From NCBI GenBank assembly GCA_937124585.1, contig CAKZKT010000119.1, positions 1 through 64,000 on the forward strand: a stretch of DNA of 64,000 bases, in the 5' to 3' direction. The DNA is from an uncultured Anaerolineae bacterium. GTDB taxonomy: Bacteria > Chloroflexota > Anaerolineae > CG2-30-64-16. The notes beneath the pieces are model-generated. The model searched no databases, had not been told where the DNA came from, and was given only the letters and a program-made list of their open reading frames with translations. A program made the translations under genes and the position numbers. This document shows positions 35,046-43,915 of the stretch, one piece after another (within the stretch, counting starts at the first letter, position 1; each line of letters starts with the position of its first letter).

Positions 35046-36566
35046 TCACTCCGGCCGGCGCGGCCGATACTGAAGCGCCTCAGCCACGTGCGCCGGCTGG
35101 ATGCGTTCGCTCCCCGCCAGGTCGGCGATGGTGCGCGCCAGTTTCAGGAGGCGATGAAAGCCGCGCGCGCTGAACTGCATCTGGCGCATCGCCGCGGCCA
35201 GCAGCTGGCGAGCCGTCTCGTCAATCTGACAATAATCGCGCACCTGGGTGGGCCCCATGTCCGCGTTGCAGGTCAACCGGGTGCTGGCGAAACGTCGCGT
35301 CTGCCGCTCGCGCGCCGCCTCCACGCGCGCCCGGATTGTGGCCGACGGCTCTCCGCGACGCTCGTCCGAGAGTTTCTGGAACGGCACGCGCGGCACTTCG
35401 ATGTGGATGTCAATGCGGTCCAGCAGCGGCCCGGAGAGTCGTTTCTGGTAGCGGCTGATCAGGGTCATGCTGCACGTGCATTCGCGCTCGCTGTCGCCGT
35501 AATAGCCGCATGGACACGGATTCATCGCACCCACCAGCATGAAGTTGGCCGGGAAGGTCAGGCTGCCCTGCGCCCGGCTGATCGTCACGATTTTGTCCTC
35601 CAGTGGCTGGCGCAACACCTCTAGCGTGTGCTGGCCGAACTCCGGCAGTTCATCCAGGAAGAGCACCCCGCGGTGCGCCAGACTGATCTCCCCCGGCCGC
35701 GGCCAGTGCCCGCCACCCACCAGGCCCGCATGGGAAATGGTGTGGTGTGGCGCCCGGAACGGCCGCTGGCGGATCAGCGGCGTGTCGGAGGGCAACATGT
35801 CGGCCACCGAGTAGATGCGGGTGACGTCAAGCGCCTCGGCCAGCGTCATGCGCGGCAGGATCGAAGGGAGCGAGCGCGCCAGCAGCGTCTTGCCGGCGCC
35901 CGGCGGCCCGCTCATCAGTACGTTGTGGCCGCCCGCGGCCGCCACTTCCAATGCCCGCTTGACGTGCTCCTGTCCCTTGATGTCCTGAAAATCGCAGGCG
36001 TAGGTCGGCGGATCGGCGTCCAGATCGAGCGTCGCACGATAAGGCGTGATGGGGTGATAGTCTCGAAAGTGCGCGGCCAGCCGGCCCAGGCTCTCCACCG
36101 GATACACGTCAATGCCCTGCACCAGAGCGGCTTCGGGCGCATCGGTCTGGGGCACGAAGACGGCTTTGTAGCCCAGCTCGTGGGCCAGGTGCGCCATCGG
36201 CAGGATGCCGTTCACGTGCCGCACCGAGCCATCGAGCGACAGCTCGCCCAGGAAGAGGGCGCCATCGAGATCGGCTGGGATCTGCTCTGCCAGCACCAGC
36301 AGGGCCACGGCGATCGGCAGGTCGTAGGCGGGGCCCTCTTTGCGCAGGTCGGCCGGCGCCAGGTTCACCGTCAGCCGGCCGCGCGGATAGCTGAGGCCGG
36401 AATTGACGATGGCCGCCCGCACCCGCTCGGTGGACTCCTTGACCGCGGTATCGGGCAGGCCGACCAGCGTCACTTGCGGCAGGGCGCGCGGGTTGAGGTC
36501 GGCCTCTACCTCCACCACCGCACCTTCCAGGCCGATCAACGCGCAACTGTGGACTTTGGCAAGCAT
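35046..36566 (-). CDS. comM: YifB/ComM family AAA ATPase
   Basis: The protein has 506 residues from the ATG at 36566, which matches the usual ComM length; GGAG precedes it. The Lon-like N-terminal domain has ALIGLEGAVVEVEADL and LSYPRGRLTVNLAPADLRK. The AAA core has GPPGAGKTLLARSLPSILP, HRGVLFLDELPEF and GAMNPCPCGYYGD. It ends with a CHAT-like LARTIADLAGS region. ComM is a helicase that promotes branch migration in natural transformation. It is divergent from the cobalamin operon. Confidence 0.92.
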   Translation of the reverse strand: MLAKVHSCALIGLEGAVVEVEADLNPRALPQVTLVGLPDTAVKESTERVRAAIVNSGLSYPRGRLTVNLAPADLRKEGPAYDLPIAVALLVLAEQIPADLDGALFLGELSLDGSVRHVNGILPMAHLAHELGYKAVFVPQTDAPEAALVQGIDVYPVESLGRLAAHFRDYHPITPYRATLDLDADPPTYACDFQDIKGQEHVKRALEVAAAGGHNVLMSGPPGAGKTLLARSLPSILPRMTLAEALDVTRIYSVADMLPSDTPLIRQRPFRAPHHTISHAGLVGGGHWPRPGEISLAHRGVLFLDELPEFGQHTLEVLRQPLEDKIVTISRAQGSLTFPANFMLVGAMNPCPCGYYGDSERECTCSMTLISRYQKRLSGPLLDRIDIHIEVPRVPFQKLSDERRGEPSATIRARVEAARERQTRRFASTRLTCNADMGPTQVRDYCQIDETARQLLAAAMRQMQFSARGFHRLLKLARTIADLAGSERIQPAHVAEALQYRPRRPE

Positions 36567-36777
36567 GATGTCGTCTCCTACCGGCGAGGCGTCCGGATCG
36601 CCAGGCAAAACCGTCAATCCAGGCATGAATCTCGCGGCGCTCGCCGCAAAACATGGACACACGATTGCGGCCGGGGGAGAAGCAGAGCGCCGGGCCTTCT
36701 GCGCGGCACAGTGTACCACATTCGCTGTAGCGCGCCAAACAAAACCCGAAGCGTCTATTGGCCGTGACGTCGCGTTT

Positions 36778-36806
36778 TTGACAGACTTGGGCATCTGTGT
36801 TACAAA
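36778..36806 (+). promoter_or_regulatory. Promoter of the cobalamin operon
   Basis: TTGACA (36778-36783) and TACAAA (36801-36806) are spaced by 17 bases. They lie just upstream of the riboswitch aptamer, which would start at about +17. Confidence 0.65.
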
Positions 36807-36829
36807 AGGTCCCAGAATCGCATAGCTAT

Positions 36830-36954
36830 GGATACAGGTACGCTAGCCGCCCGGAAGCGTGGCGTGCAATGGGGGAAGACCGGTGAGAGTCCGGCGCTGT
36901 CCCGCAACTGTAACCCCGGTTTGATCGGGGAAGCCAGATCACCCGCCTGTATCC
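36830..36954 (+). ncRNA. Cobalamin riboswitch aptamer
   Basis: A 9-base closing stem (GGATACAGG 36830-36838 with CCTGTATCC 36946-36954) encloses the conserved core. The core elements are GGTGAGAGTCC (36882-36892), CTGTCCCGCAACTGTAA (36897-36913) and the B12 box AGCCAGATCACCCGCC (36932-36947). It precedes the B12 synthesis operon and is followed by two terminator-like hairpins. High adenosylcobalamin should therefore lower expression. Confidence 0.95.
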
Positions 36955-37017
36955 TCGTTCCGTGACACCCTCGCGGAAAGGGGTGGGTTATGGAAGCCGC
37001 TTCGCGGTGCATAACGC

Positions 37018-37045
37018 CCCCGTCCACAGGACGGGGTTTTTATTT
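37018..37045 (+). terminator. First intrinsic terminator after the B12 riboswitch
   Basis: CCCCGTCC (37018-37025) pairs with GGACGGGG (37029-37036) and is followed by TTTTTATTT. A longer hairpin around 36985-37020 shares its left edge and could compete with it. Confidence 0.75.
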
Positions 37046-37049
37046 CCAG

Positions 37050-37079
37050 AGCCCGACCACGCGTGGTCGGGCTTTTTTT
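37050..37079 (+). terminator. Second intrinsic terminator after the B12 riboswitch
   Basis: A perfect 24-base palindrome (37050-37073, AGCCCGACCACG plus complement) is followed by TTTTTT. It lies only 4 bases after the first U-tract and 26 bases before the cobO start. Confidence 0.8.
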
Positions 37080-37104
37080 GTTCTTCCTCTCGGAGATGCA
37101 ACCC

Positions 37105-37668
37105 ATGACTGAGATAGACGGTCAGGCCGGCGGACATCGGGCCCCCAAGAAAGGATTGGTGATCGTCAACACCGGGAACGGCAAGGGCAAGACCACGGCC
37201 GCGCTGGGCATCGTGCTGCGCGCCTGGGGCCGGGGGATGCGCGTCTGCGTGATCCAGTTCCTCAAGAACGAACATGCCCGCTACGGCGAGATTCGCGCCG
37301 CCGAGAAGCTGGGGATCGAGTGGCTGAGCACCGGCGACGGCTGGACATGGACGAGCAAAGACCCGGCCGCAACCCGCAGTCGCGCGCTGGCAGCCTGGGC
37401 GACCGCGCAGGCGAAGATCGCCGGCGGCAACTACAATATCGTCGTGCTCGATGAGTTCACCTATCTGCTCCATTACGGCTGGCTGGACACCGCCGAGGTG
37501 CTCGCCTGGCTGGCCGAACACAAACCGGCCATGCTGCACGTGATCATCACCGGCCGCTACGCGCCGCCCGCCCTGATCGAATTCGCCGACCTGGTGACGG
37601 AGATGCACGAGGTGAAACACCCCTTCTCACAGCAGGGCATCCGGGCGCAGGCCGGCATCGAATTCTGA
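37105..37668 (+). CDS. cobO: Cob(I)yrinic acid a,c-diamide adenosyltransferase
   Basis: The protein has 187 residues. It transfers adenosyl from ATP to the corrinoid cobalt (CobO/BtuR/CobA type). The P-loop is [13 protein letters not shown] (about 24-36). [17 protein letters not shown] and [22 protein letters not shown] are family signatures. The ATG at 37105 is chosen by the CGGAG site 10 bases upstream. It is the first gene after the riboswitch. Confidence 0.94.
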   Translation: MTEIDGQAGGHRAPKKGLVIVNTGNGKGKTTAALGIVLRAWGRGMRVCVIQFLKNEHARYGEIRAAEKLGIEWLSTGDGWTWTSKDPAATRSRALAAWATAQAKIAGGNYNIVVLDEFTYLLHYGWLDTAEVLAWLAEHKPAMLHVIITGRYAPPALIEFADLVTEMHEVKHPFSQQGIRAQAGIEF

Positions 37669-37685
37669 GCGGTTCGGAGCACAAC

Positions 37686-38591
37686 ATGGGACGCCAGATC
37701 TTCCTCGCCGTGGGCCACGGCAGCCGCTGGCCCGACGCGATCGCCGAGGCGCACAGCTTCATCGCCGCGCTGTCGAAGCGCGTCGGTCAGGCGATTGCGC
37801 TCTGTTTCCTGGAGCTGGCCGACCCGGACCTGGCCACCGGGCTGACTCAGGCGGCCCGGCAGGCCGACGTCGGCGGCAGTGTGGTCGTGCTGCCGCTCTT
37901 TCTGGGCGGCGCCGGGCATCAAAAGAACGACGTCGCGGCCGCGCTCCGGTGGGCCAGAGCGCAGTTCCCCGAGGTCGTTTTTCACATGGGCGCGCCGCTG
38001 GCCCCGCACGCCAACCTGCTCCGCTTGCTGGCGCAGCGCGTCGAGGAGGCGCTGGCCGCAGCGGGAAATGCTGCGCCGCCGCAGAAGACCGTCGTGCTGG
38101 TGGTGGGCCGGGGCAGCAGCGATCCGGCCGGCAACAGCGAGGTGGCACGGCTGGCTTACCTGCTTTTCGAAAGCAACCGCTTTCATGCGGTCGAATACGC
38201 CTTTCAGGCCGTCGGCCGGCCGACGGTGGCCGAAGGGATCCGCCGCTGCCATGCCCTGGCCGCGCAGCAGGTGGTGGTGGCCCCCTACCTCCTCTTCACG
38301 GGGGAGGTGGCGCATGACATCCACCGGACGGCCGCCGCCGCGGGCCATGAGCTCGGATTGCAGATCGTCCACGCGACGCACCTGGGCATGCATCCGCTTC
38401 TGCTGGAAGCGGCGAGCCAGCGGCTGGCCGAGGCAGCGGCCGGCGCAGCCGCGATGAACTGCGACCTGTGCCAGTACCGTTTCGCGCTGCCCGGCCGCGA
38501 GCACAATGTGGGCCTGACCCAGACAACCCATCACCTGCACGGTGGCGCGGTCCACGCACATCATCACCACGAAGATGACCATGACCATTAG
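37686..38591 (+). CDS. cbiX: Sirohydrochlorin cobaltochelatase, long CbiX form
   Basis: The protein has 301 residues. Two chelatase-like domains lie in tandem (about 1-130 and 135-270), as in CbiX-long. The first has AVGHGSR with the metal-ligand His; the second has VGRGSS, where that His is Arg, and YLLFTGEVAHDI. A C-terminal tail of about 20 residues is very His-rich (HHLHGG..HAHHHHEDDHDH), likely to hold cobalt. It inserts cobalt early, so this is the anaerobic-type pathway. It overlaps the next gene by 11 bases. Confidence 0.92.
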   Translation: MGRQIFLAVGHGSRWPDAIAEAHSFIAALSKRVGQAIALCFLELADPDLATGLTQAARQADVGGSVVVLPLFLGGAGHQKNDVAAALRWARAQFPEVVFHMGAPLAPHANLLRLLAQRVEEALAAAGNAAPPQKTVVLVVGRGSSDPAGNSEVARLAYLLFESNRFHAVEYAFQAVGRPTVAEGIRRCHALAAQQVVVAPYLLFTGEVAHDIHRTAAAAGHELGLQIVHATHLGMHPLLLEAASQRLAEAAAGAAAMNCDLCQYRFALPGREHNVGLTQTTHHLHGGAVHAHHHHEDDHDH

Positions 38592-40449
38592 TCCGTCTGC
38601 TCCTGGCCGTGTCTACTTCATCGGCGCCGGGCCGGGCGATCCCGAACTGTTGACCCTGAAGGCGCAGCGGTTGATCGCGCAGGCCGACGTGATCCTCTAT
38701 GCCGGATCGCTGGTGAACCCGGAGGTGCTGCGCCACGCCGCCCCCGCCGCCGAGATCCACGACACGGCAGGGATGAAGCTGGCCGAGCAGGTGGCCGTGA
38801 TGTCGGCGGCGGCGCGCGCCGGCAAAACAGTGGCCCGGCTGCACACCGGCGACCCCACCATCTTCGGCGCCATCGCCGAGCAGATGCGCGAACTGGCGCG
38901 CTGCGGTGTGGCCTGCACCATCGTGCCCGGCGTCACCTCGGCCACGGCCGCAGCCGCGGCGCTGGGCATCGAGTACACCCTGCCCGGGGGAACGCAAACC
39001 CTGATCCTGACTCGCCTGGCCGGCAAAACCCCGGTTCCGGACGCCGAGGCGCTGTCGGCGCTGGCCGTGCATCGCACCAGCATGGCGATTTTCCTCAGCA
39101 CCGGCATGATGGCCGAGGTAGCGGACGCGCTATCGGCTGCGGGCTACGCGGCCGACACTCCGGTGGCCGTTGTGTTTCGCGCCACCTGGCCCGACGAACA
39201 GATCATCCGCGGCACGCTGGCCGACATCGCCGACCGTCTGCGTCAGGCCGAGATCACCCATCAGGGGCTGATCGTCGTCAGCCCGGCGCTGCACGCCGCG
39301 CAGCAGTCGGCCGCAGCGGCTTCGCATCTCTACGGCGCAGGGCAGGAAACGCCCCGCCGCGCGGCCACCACGGCGATCGTCACCCTGACCCGCCGCGGCA
39401 CCGAGACGGGCCGCAGACTTCACGCCGCGCTGCCCGACACGATCCTCTACAGCCCGCAGCGCTTTTTGACAGCCCAAGACCTGGCCACTCCCGGCGTGAC
39501 GCCCTACGCCATCGCTGTGCGCCAGGTATTGCAGGACGCTTTTCGGAGCCATGCCGCGCTGGTGTGCGTGATGGCCTCCGGCATCGTGGTGCGGGAGCTG
39601 GCGCCGCTGCTGCGCAGCAAACACAGCGACCCGGCCGTCGTGGTCGTGGACGAAGCCGGGCAGTACGCGGTCAGCCTGTTGAGCGGGCATCTGGGCGGCG
39701 CGAATGCGCTGGCGCGCCGCGTGGCCGCCGCGCTGGGCGGGACGCCCGTGCTGACCACGGCCAGCGACGTGCAGGGGATGCCCGCGCTCGATCTCCTGGG
39801 CGCCGAGTGGGGCTGGCGCATCGAGCGCGCCGATCAGTTGACCGCTGCCAGCGCCGCGCTGGTAAACGGCGAGCCGGTCGGCGTCTGGCAAGAGGCGGGC
39901 GAGACGGCCTGGTGGCCCGATCCGGCGCCAGATCATCTGCGGCGCTATCCATCCCTGGCCGGCCTGGTTGCAGCCGTGCCGGCCGCCGCGCTGCTCATCA
40001 CGCCGCGCCTGCTGCCCGAGGCGGTCTTGCAAACATTCCCCGCTGCCGTGGTCTACCGCCCGCGCTGCCTGGCAGTCGGGGTGGGCTGCAATCGGGGCAC
40101 GCCGGCCGACGAGATTGCCGCCGCGATCGCGGCGACCCTGGCCGACGCGGGGCTTTCACCGAATGCCGTGCGTTGCGTGGCCACCGTCGAGGACAAACGG
40201 GATGAGCCGGGGCTGGTCGCCGCCTGTGCCGCGCGCCACTGGACGCTGGAACTGCTGCCGCGACAGCGGCTGGCCGCCGTGCCCGGCCTGCCCAACCCAT
40301 CGCCGGCCGCGCTGACGGCCCTGGGCATCCCCGGTGTGGCCGAGCCCGCCGCGCTGGTCGCGGCCGGCGCGACGAAGCTGTTGGTCGAAAAGCGCCGCTT
40401 CCCCAACGTTACCGTGGCGGTGGCGCAGATGGCGCAGGAGACAGTCTGA
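38581..40449 (+). CDS. cbiFG: CbiF-CbiG fusion (cobalt-precorrin-4 methyltransferase and 5A hydrolase)
   Basis: The protein has 622 residues. The N-terminal half (about 1-255) is a CbiF/CobM SAM methyltransferase with GAGPGDPELLTLKA and LHTGDPTIFGAIAEQM. The C-terminal half (about 265-620) is CbiG: TAIVTLTRRGTETGRRL, VCVMASGIVVRELAPLL, SGHLGGANALARRVA and GVGCNRGTPADEI. CbiG opens the lactone ring and releases acetaldehyde; CbiF methylates C11. The ATG at 38581 (or 38575) overlaps the cbiX end. The fusion joins consecutive steps. Confidence 0.94.
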   Translation: MTISPSAPGRVYFIGAGPGDPELLTLKAQRLIAQADVILYAGSLVNPEVLRHAAPAAEIHDTAGMKLAEQVAVMSAAARAGKTVARLHTGDPTIFGAIAEQMRELARCGVACTIVPGVTSATAAAAALGIEYTLPGGTQTLILTRLAGKTPVPDAEALSALAVHRTSMAIFLSTGMMAEVADALSAAGYAADTPVAVVFRATWPDEQIIRGTLADIADRLRQAEITHQGLIVVSPALHAAQQSAAAASHLYGAGQETPRRAATTAIVTLTRRGTETGRRLHAALPDTILYSPQRFLTAQDLATPGVTPYAIAVRQVLQDAFRSHAALVCVMASGIVVRELAPLLRSKHSDPAVVVVDEAGQYAVSLLSGHLGGANALARRVAAALGGTPVLTTASDVQGMPALDLLGAEWGWRIERADQLTAASAALVNGEPVGVWQEAGETAWWPDPAPDHLRRYPSLAGLVAAVPAAALLITPRLLPEAVLQTFPAAVVYRPRCLAVGVGCNRGTPADEIAAAIAATLADAGLSPNAVRCVATVEDKRDEPGLVAACAARHWTLELLPRQRLAAVPGLPNPSPAALTALGIPGVAEPAALVAAGATKLLVEKRRFPNVTVAVAQMAQETV

Positions 40450-41219
40450 TGAGCGGATCCATCGCAGTCGTGGGCATCGGTCCGGGCGCAGCCGAACACA
40501 TCACGCCGGCGGCCGTGGCAGCCATCGAGCGCGCCGACGTGATCCTGGGCTATCGCACCTACTTGGAGCTGATCGCGTCCCTGGCCCCGGCCACGCCGCG
40601 CGAGGGGACCGGCATGCGACAGGAGGTGGAACGCGCACAGCGCGCGGTGGATCTGGCGCTGGCCGGCCGTCACGTGGCCGTGATCTCCGGCGGTGACGCC
40701 GGCATCTACGGCATGGCCGGCTTGGTCTACGAGGTGCTGGCCGGGCGCCGGATTCATCACCTGGCCGTCGAAATCATTCCGGGCATGTCGGCGCTGAACG
40801 CTGCGGCCGCACTGCTGGGCGCGCCCCTGATGAGCGACTTCGCCGTGATCAGCCTGAGCGACCATCTGATCCCGGCCGAGGTGATCCTGCGGCGGATCGC
40901 GGCGGCCGCGCAGGCCGATTTCGTCATCTGCTTCTTCAATCCGCAGGGACGGTCGCGTGTGGCGCCGTGGCAGGCGGCATGCGCCCTGCTGACAGCACAT
41001 CGGCCGCCGGAGACGCCGGTCGGCATCGTGCGCGCGGCAACGCGGCCCGAGCAATCGGTGCAGATCACCACGCTGGCTGAGCTGTCCCGGGCAGACGTAG
41101 ACATGCTGTCGCTGGTGATCGTCGGCAACAGCCACACGATCCTCAGCGATGGCAAGATGATCACCCGCCGGGGCTACGAAAGCAAATATGATCTGACGCA
41201 TCGGGCAGGGAGAGTATGA
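40449..41219 (+). CDS. cbiH: Precorrin-3B C17-methyltransferase
   Basis: The protein has 256 residues. CobJ/CbiH signatures are IAVVGIGPGAAEHITPAA, ISGGDAGIYGMAGLVYEVL, EIIPGMSALNAAAALLGAPL and the FVICFFNPQGRSR loop. It methylates C17 and contracts the ring, losing C20. It overlaps the cbiFG stop by 1 base and the next gene by 4 bases. Early cobalt insertion makes CbiH the appropriate name. Confidence 0.94.
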   Translation: MSGSIAVVGIGPGAAEHITPAAVAAIERADVILGYRTYLELIASLAPATPREGTGMRQEVERAQRAVDLALAGRHVAVISGGDAGIYGMAGLVYEVLAGRRIHHLAVEIIPGMSALNAAAALLGAPLMSDFAVISLSDHLIPAEVILRRIAAAAQADFVICFFNPQGRSRVAPWQAACALLTAHRPPETPVGIVRAATRPEQSVQITTLAELSRADVDMLSLVIVGNSHTILSDGKMITRRGYESKYDLTHRAGRV

Positions 41220-42085
41220 AGAAGATCGTTGTGGCAGCGGTGAACTTTCGCCCGCGCTTTGCCGCGCTGGACGAAAACCTCGATCGCATCGAGGCGTGGG
41301 TGGCCGATCTGGCGGCGCGCGGGGTCAGGCTGATCTGCTTCCCCGAGCTGGCCATCAGCGGCTACGACCGCACCCCCGCGATCCGCGACCTGGCCCAGCT
41401 CGTCCCCGGCCCGGCGACCCGGCGCCTGGTGGCCATGGCGCAGCGCTGGGGGGTGGATGTGCTGGCCGGCCTGCCCGAGCATGATGGGGGCGGCGGCTTT
41501 TACATCACCCAGGTGCTGGCGGCGGCCGACGGCACGGTGGGCGCCTATCGCAAGACCCATCTGAACGCGCCGGAACGGAGAGTTTTTCGCCCCGGCGAGG
41601 GCCTGGGCGTCTTCCGTCGGGATGGCTGGGCGCTCGGTGTGCAGCTTTGCTACGACGCCCATTTCCCCCAGCTCAGCACGTTGCAGGCGCTGGCCGGCGC
41701 AGACCTGCTCTGTGTGGCCTCGGCCTCCCCGCGCGATGAGCCGGAAGCCAAGGCTGAACGGATGCTGCGTTATCTGGCCGCCCGCGCCTACGACAACACC
41801 TGCTACCTGCTGTCGTGCAGCCTGGTGGGCGAAGGCGCGCAGGGCCAGCGCTTCGGAGGCGTGGCCCTGGCGCTTTCCCCCAAAGGCGAACTGCTGGCGT
41901 CGGCGATCGGTTGGGAGGAGGGCAGCGTGCTGGCGACCGTTGATCTGGACGCTCTGCGCCGGATTCGCGCCACCATCATGGGCTATTTCCTGCCTCATCG
42001 CCGCGACGACCTTTACCGCCGGTTCGCCCCGCCATCGGCGGCCGATATCGCCCGGCCGTGGGAGGAACACGATGTTGCCGCATGA
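41216..42085 (+). CDS. Nitrilase-superfamily carbon-nitrogen hydrolase inside the B12 operon
   Basis: The protein has 289 residues. The nitrilase catalytic triad is visible: Glu in FPELAISGYD, Lys in YRKTHL and Cys in QLCYDAHFPQ. The rest is a full-length one-domain member with the AKAERMLRYLAARAYDNTCYLL region. It lies in the middle of the cobalamin operon with 4- and 14-base overlaps, so it is co-translated with pathway genes. No standard cobalamin step uses a nitrilase. An amide substrate on the corrin or a side product is possible, but not shown. Confidence 0.9.
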   Translation: MKKIVVAAVNFRPRFAALDENLDRIEAWVADLAARGVRLICFPELAISGYDRTPAIRDLAQLVPGPATRRLVAMAQRWGVDVLAGLPEHDGGGGFYITQVLAAADGTVGAYRKTHLNAPERRVFRPGEGLGVFRRDGWALGVQLCYDAHFPQLSTLQALAGADLLCVASASPRDEPEAKAERMLRYLAARAYDNTCYLLSCSLVGEGAQGQRFGGVALALSPKGELLASAIGWEEGSVLATVDLDALRRIRATIMGYFLPHRRDDLYRRFAPPSAADIARPWEEHDVAA

Positions 42086-42725
42086 GATCGAACGGGAGAG
42101 CTTTCGCATCATTCGGGCCGAATTGGGCCCGCACCATTTCACCGAGGCCGAGCTGGCCATCGTCGTGCGAGTGATCCACGCGACCGGCGATTTCGAGTAT
42201 GCGCAGCTCGTCCGCTTTCATCCGCAGGCCATCGCGCGCGGCCTGGCCGCCATCCGAGGGGGCGTCCCCGTGGTCGCCGATGTGGAGATGGTGCGTGTTA
42301 GCATCGCGTCGGATCTGCTGGCCTCGTTCGGCGGCCGGGTCGTATGCGACATTCGGGCGCCGGAGGTGTATGCGCTGGCGCAGGCCGAGGGCGTGACTCG
42401 TTCCACAGCGGCGATGCGGCGCAACGCGGCTTCCATCCACGGCGGCATCGTCGCCATCGGCAACGCGCCGACCGCGCTGCTGGAGGTGCTGCGGTTGGTG
42501 CGCGAGGAGGGGATACGGCCCGCGTTGGTGGTGGGCGTGCCGGTGGGCTTCGTCAACGCGGCGGAGTCGAAGAGCAGCCTGGTCGCGCTGGCCGACGGGG
42601 GCGCAGCCTGGGACATCCCCTACATCACGACGCTCGGCCGCAAGGGCGGCTCATCGGTGGCCGCGGCGATCCTCAATGCCCTGTTGCGGCTGGCGACCGA
42701 GGCACACCCTGCGAGCAGTGTATGA
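42072..42725 (+). CDS. cbiC: Cobalt-precorrin-8 methylmutase
   Basis: The protein has 217 residues. The ATG at 42072 has GGGAGGAAC upstream. CbiC/CobH features are IERESFRIIRAELG, VRVIHATGDFEYAQLV with the catalytic His, and VVGVPVGFVNAAESK. It moves a methyl from C11 to C12 to form (cob)hydrogenobyrinic acid. Its stop overlaps cbiD as ATGA. Length is normal. Confidence 0.94.
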   Translation: MLPHEIERESFRIIRAELGPHHFTEAELAIVVRVIHATGDFEYAQLVRFHPQAIARGLAAIRGGVPVVADVEMVRVSIASDLLASFGGRVVCDIRAPEVYALAQAEGVTRSTAAMRRNAASIHGGIVAIGNAPTALLEVLRLVREEGIRPALVVGVPVGFVNAAESKSSLVALADGGAAWDIPYITTLGRKGGSSVAAAILNALLRLATEAHPASSV

Positions 42726-43915
42726 GTGACGGCGAAGGAATGGGCAATCGGCCTCAGCAGCGGGCCAACACAGGCCGGGCATGGCGCAGGAGTGACCTGC
42801 GCCACGGCTACACGACCAGCGCCTGCGCGGCCGCGGCTGCCGCAGCTGCCACACAGGCGCTGCTCACCGGCCATCCTTTGACCCACGTGACCATTGACCT
42901 GCCGGCCGAGGCAGGGGTCACTTTCGCGTTGAGCCGTTGCGAACTGGATGTGCCTGCCGGTGGCCAGGTCACCTGCGGCGTCGTCAAGGACGCGGGTGAT
43001 GACCCCGACGTGACCCACGGCGCAGAGATCGTGGCGACGGTGCGCTGGGGAGAGGCGGCCGGCGTCCACCTGACAGGCGGTCCGGGGGTCGGCGTGGTGA
43101 CCCGGCCAGGGCTGCCCGTGCCGGTCGGCCAGCCTGCCATCAATCCCGGCGCGGCGCGCATCATCCGGCGCGCGGTCGAGGCCGCAGCCGGGGCCGCGAC
43201 CGGCCAACCGCGCGACGACCGCGGTCTGGTGGTGACCATCAGCGTGCCGGACGGCGAGGCGCTGGCCCGGAAGACGCTCAATCCCACCCTGGGCATCGTC
43301 GGCGGCATCTCGATCCTGGGCACGGACGGCATCGTGCGTCCCTACTCGCAGGGGGCCTATCGGGCCAGCATCCGGACGCAGATGAAAGTGGCGCGCGAAA
43401 ACGACCTGGAAACCATCGTGCTGACGACAGGCGTGCGCAGCGAGGAGTATGCGCGCCAACATATCCCTGCACTGCCCGCGCTGGCATGCGTGCAGGTGGG
43501 CGATCACATGGATTACGCGTTGCGCCAGGCCCGGCAGCTGAAGTTTGCGCGGATCATCATCTCCGGCATGGTCGGCAAGCTCTCCAAGCTGGCGCAGGGC
43601 CGCATGCAGACACATGTCAGCGAGGGGAGCGTGGACCTGGCATTTCTGGCGCAGCTGGCCGATGCGTTGGGCGCCGACGCGGGGACGGTTCGGGCGGTCG
43701 CGGCCGCGAACACGGCGCACCACGTCCAGGTCATCCTGAAACGCGTGGGCATCGCCGGCCTGGAGGGGTGCCTGGCCGAGCTGGCCGCGGCCCACGCCGC
43801 CGCGTTCATCGCCGGCAGCGCGGAAATCACGATCCTGGTGTGGAGCATGGGCGGGGAACTGCTGGCAACGGCCGGCGCGCCGGCCGTCGGGCCCACGGCG
43901 CAGGAGGCAGCATGA
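42722..43915 (+). CDS. cbiD: Cobalt-precorrin-5B C1-methyltransferase
   Basis: The protein has 397 residues. CbiD is diagnostic of the anaerobic route. RHGYTTSACAAAAAAAAT near residue 28, NPGAARIIRRAV, GIVGGISILGTDGIVRPYS and SGMVGKLSKLAQG are its conserved blocks. It methylates C1. A 27-residue polar N-terminal extension precedes the conserved LRHGYTT start. It is coupled to cbiC and cbiET by ATGA overlaps. Confidence 0.94.
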   Translation: MSDGEGMGNRPQQRANTGRAWRRSDLRHGYTTSACAAAAAAAATQALLTGHPLTHVTIDLPAEAGVTFALSRCELDVPAGGQVTCGVVKDAGDDPDVTHGAEIVATVRWGEAAGVHLTGGPGVGVVTRPGLPVPVGQPAINPGAARIIRRAVEAAAGAATGQPRDDRGLVVTISVPDGEALARKTLNPTLGIVGGISILGTDGIVRPYSQGAYRASIRTQMKVARENDLETIVLTTGVRSEEYARQHIPALPALACVQVGDHMDYALRQARQLKFARIIISGMVGKLSKLAQGRMQTHVSEGSVDLAFLAQLADALGADAGTVRAVAAANTAHHVQVILKRVGIAGLEGCLAELAAAHAAAFIAGSAEITILVWSMGGELLATAGAPAVGPTAQEAA

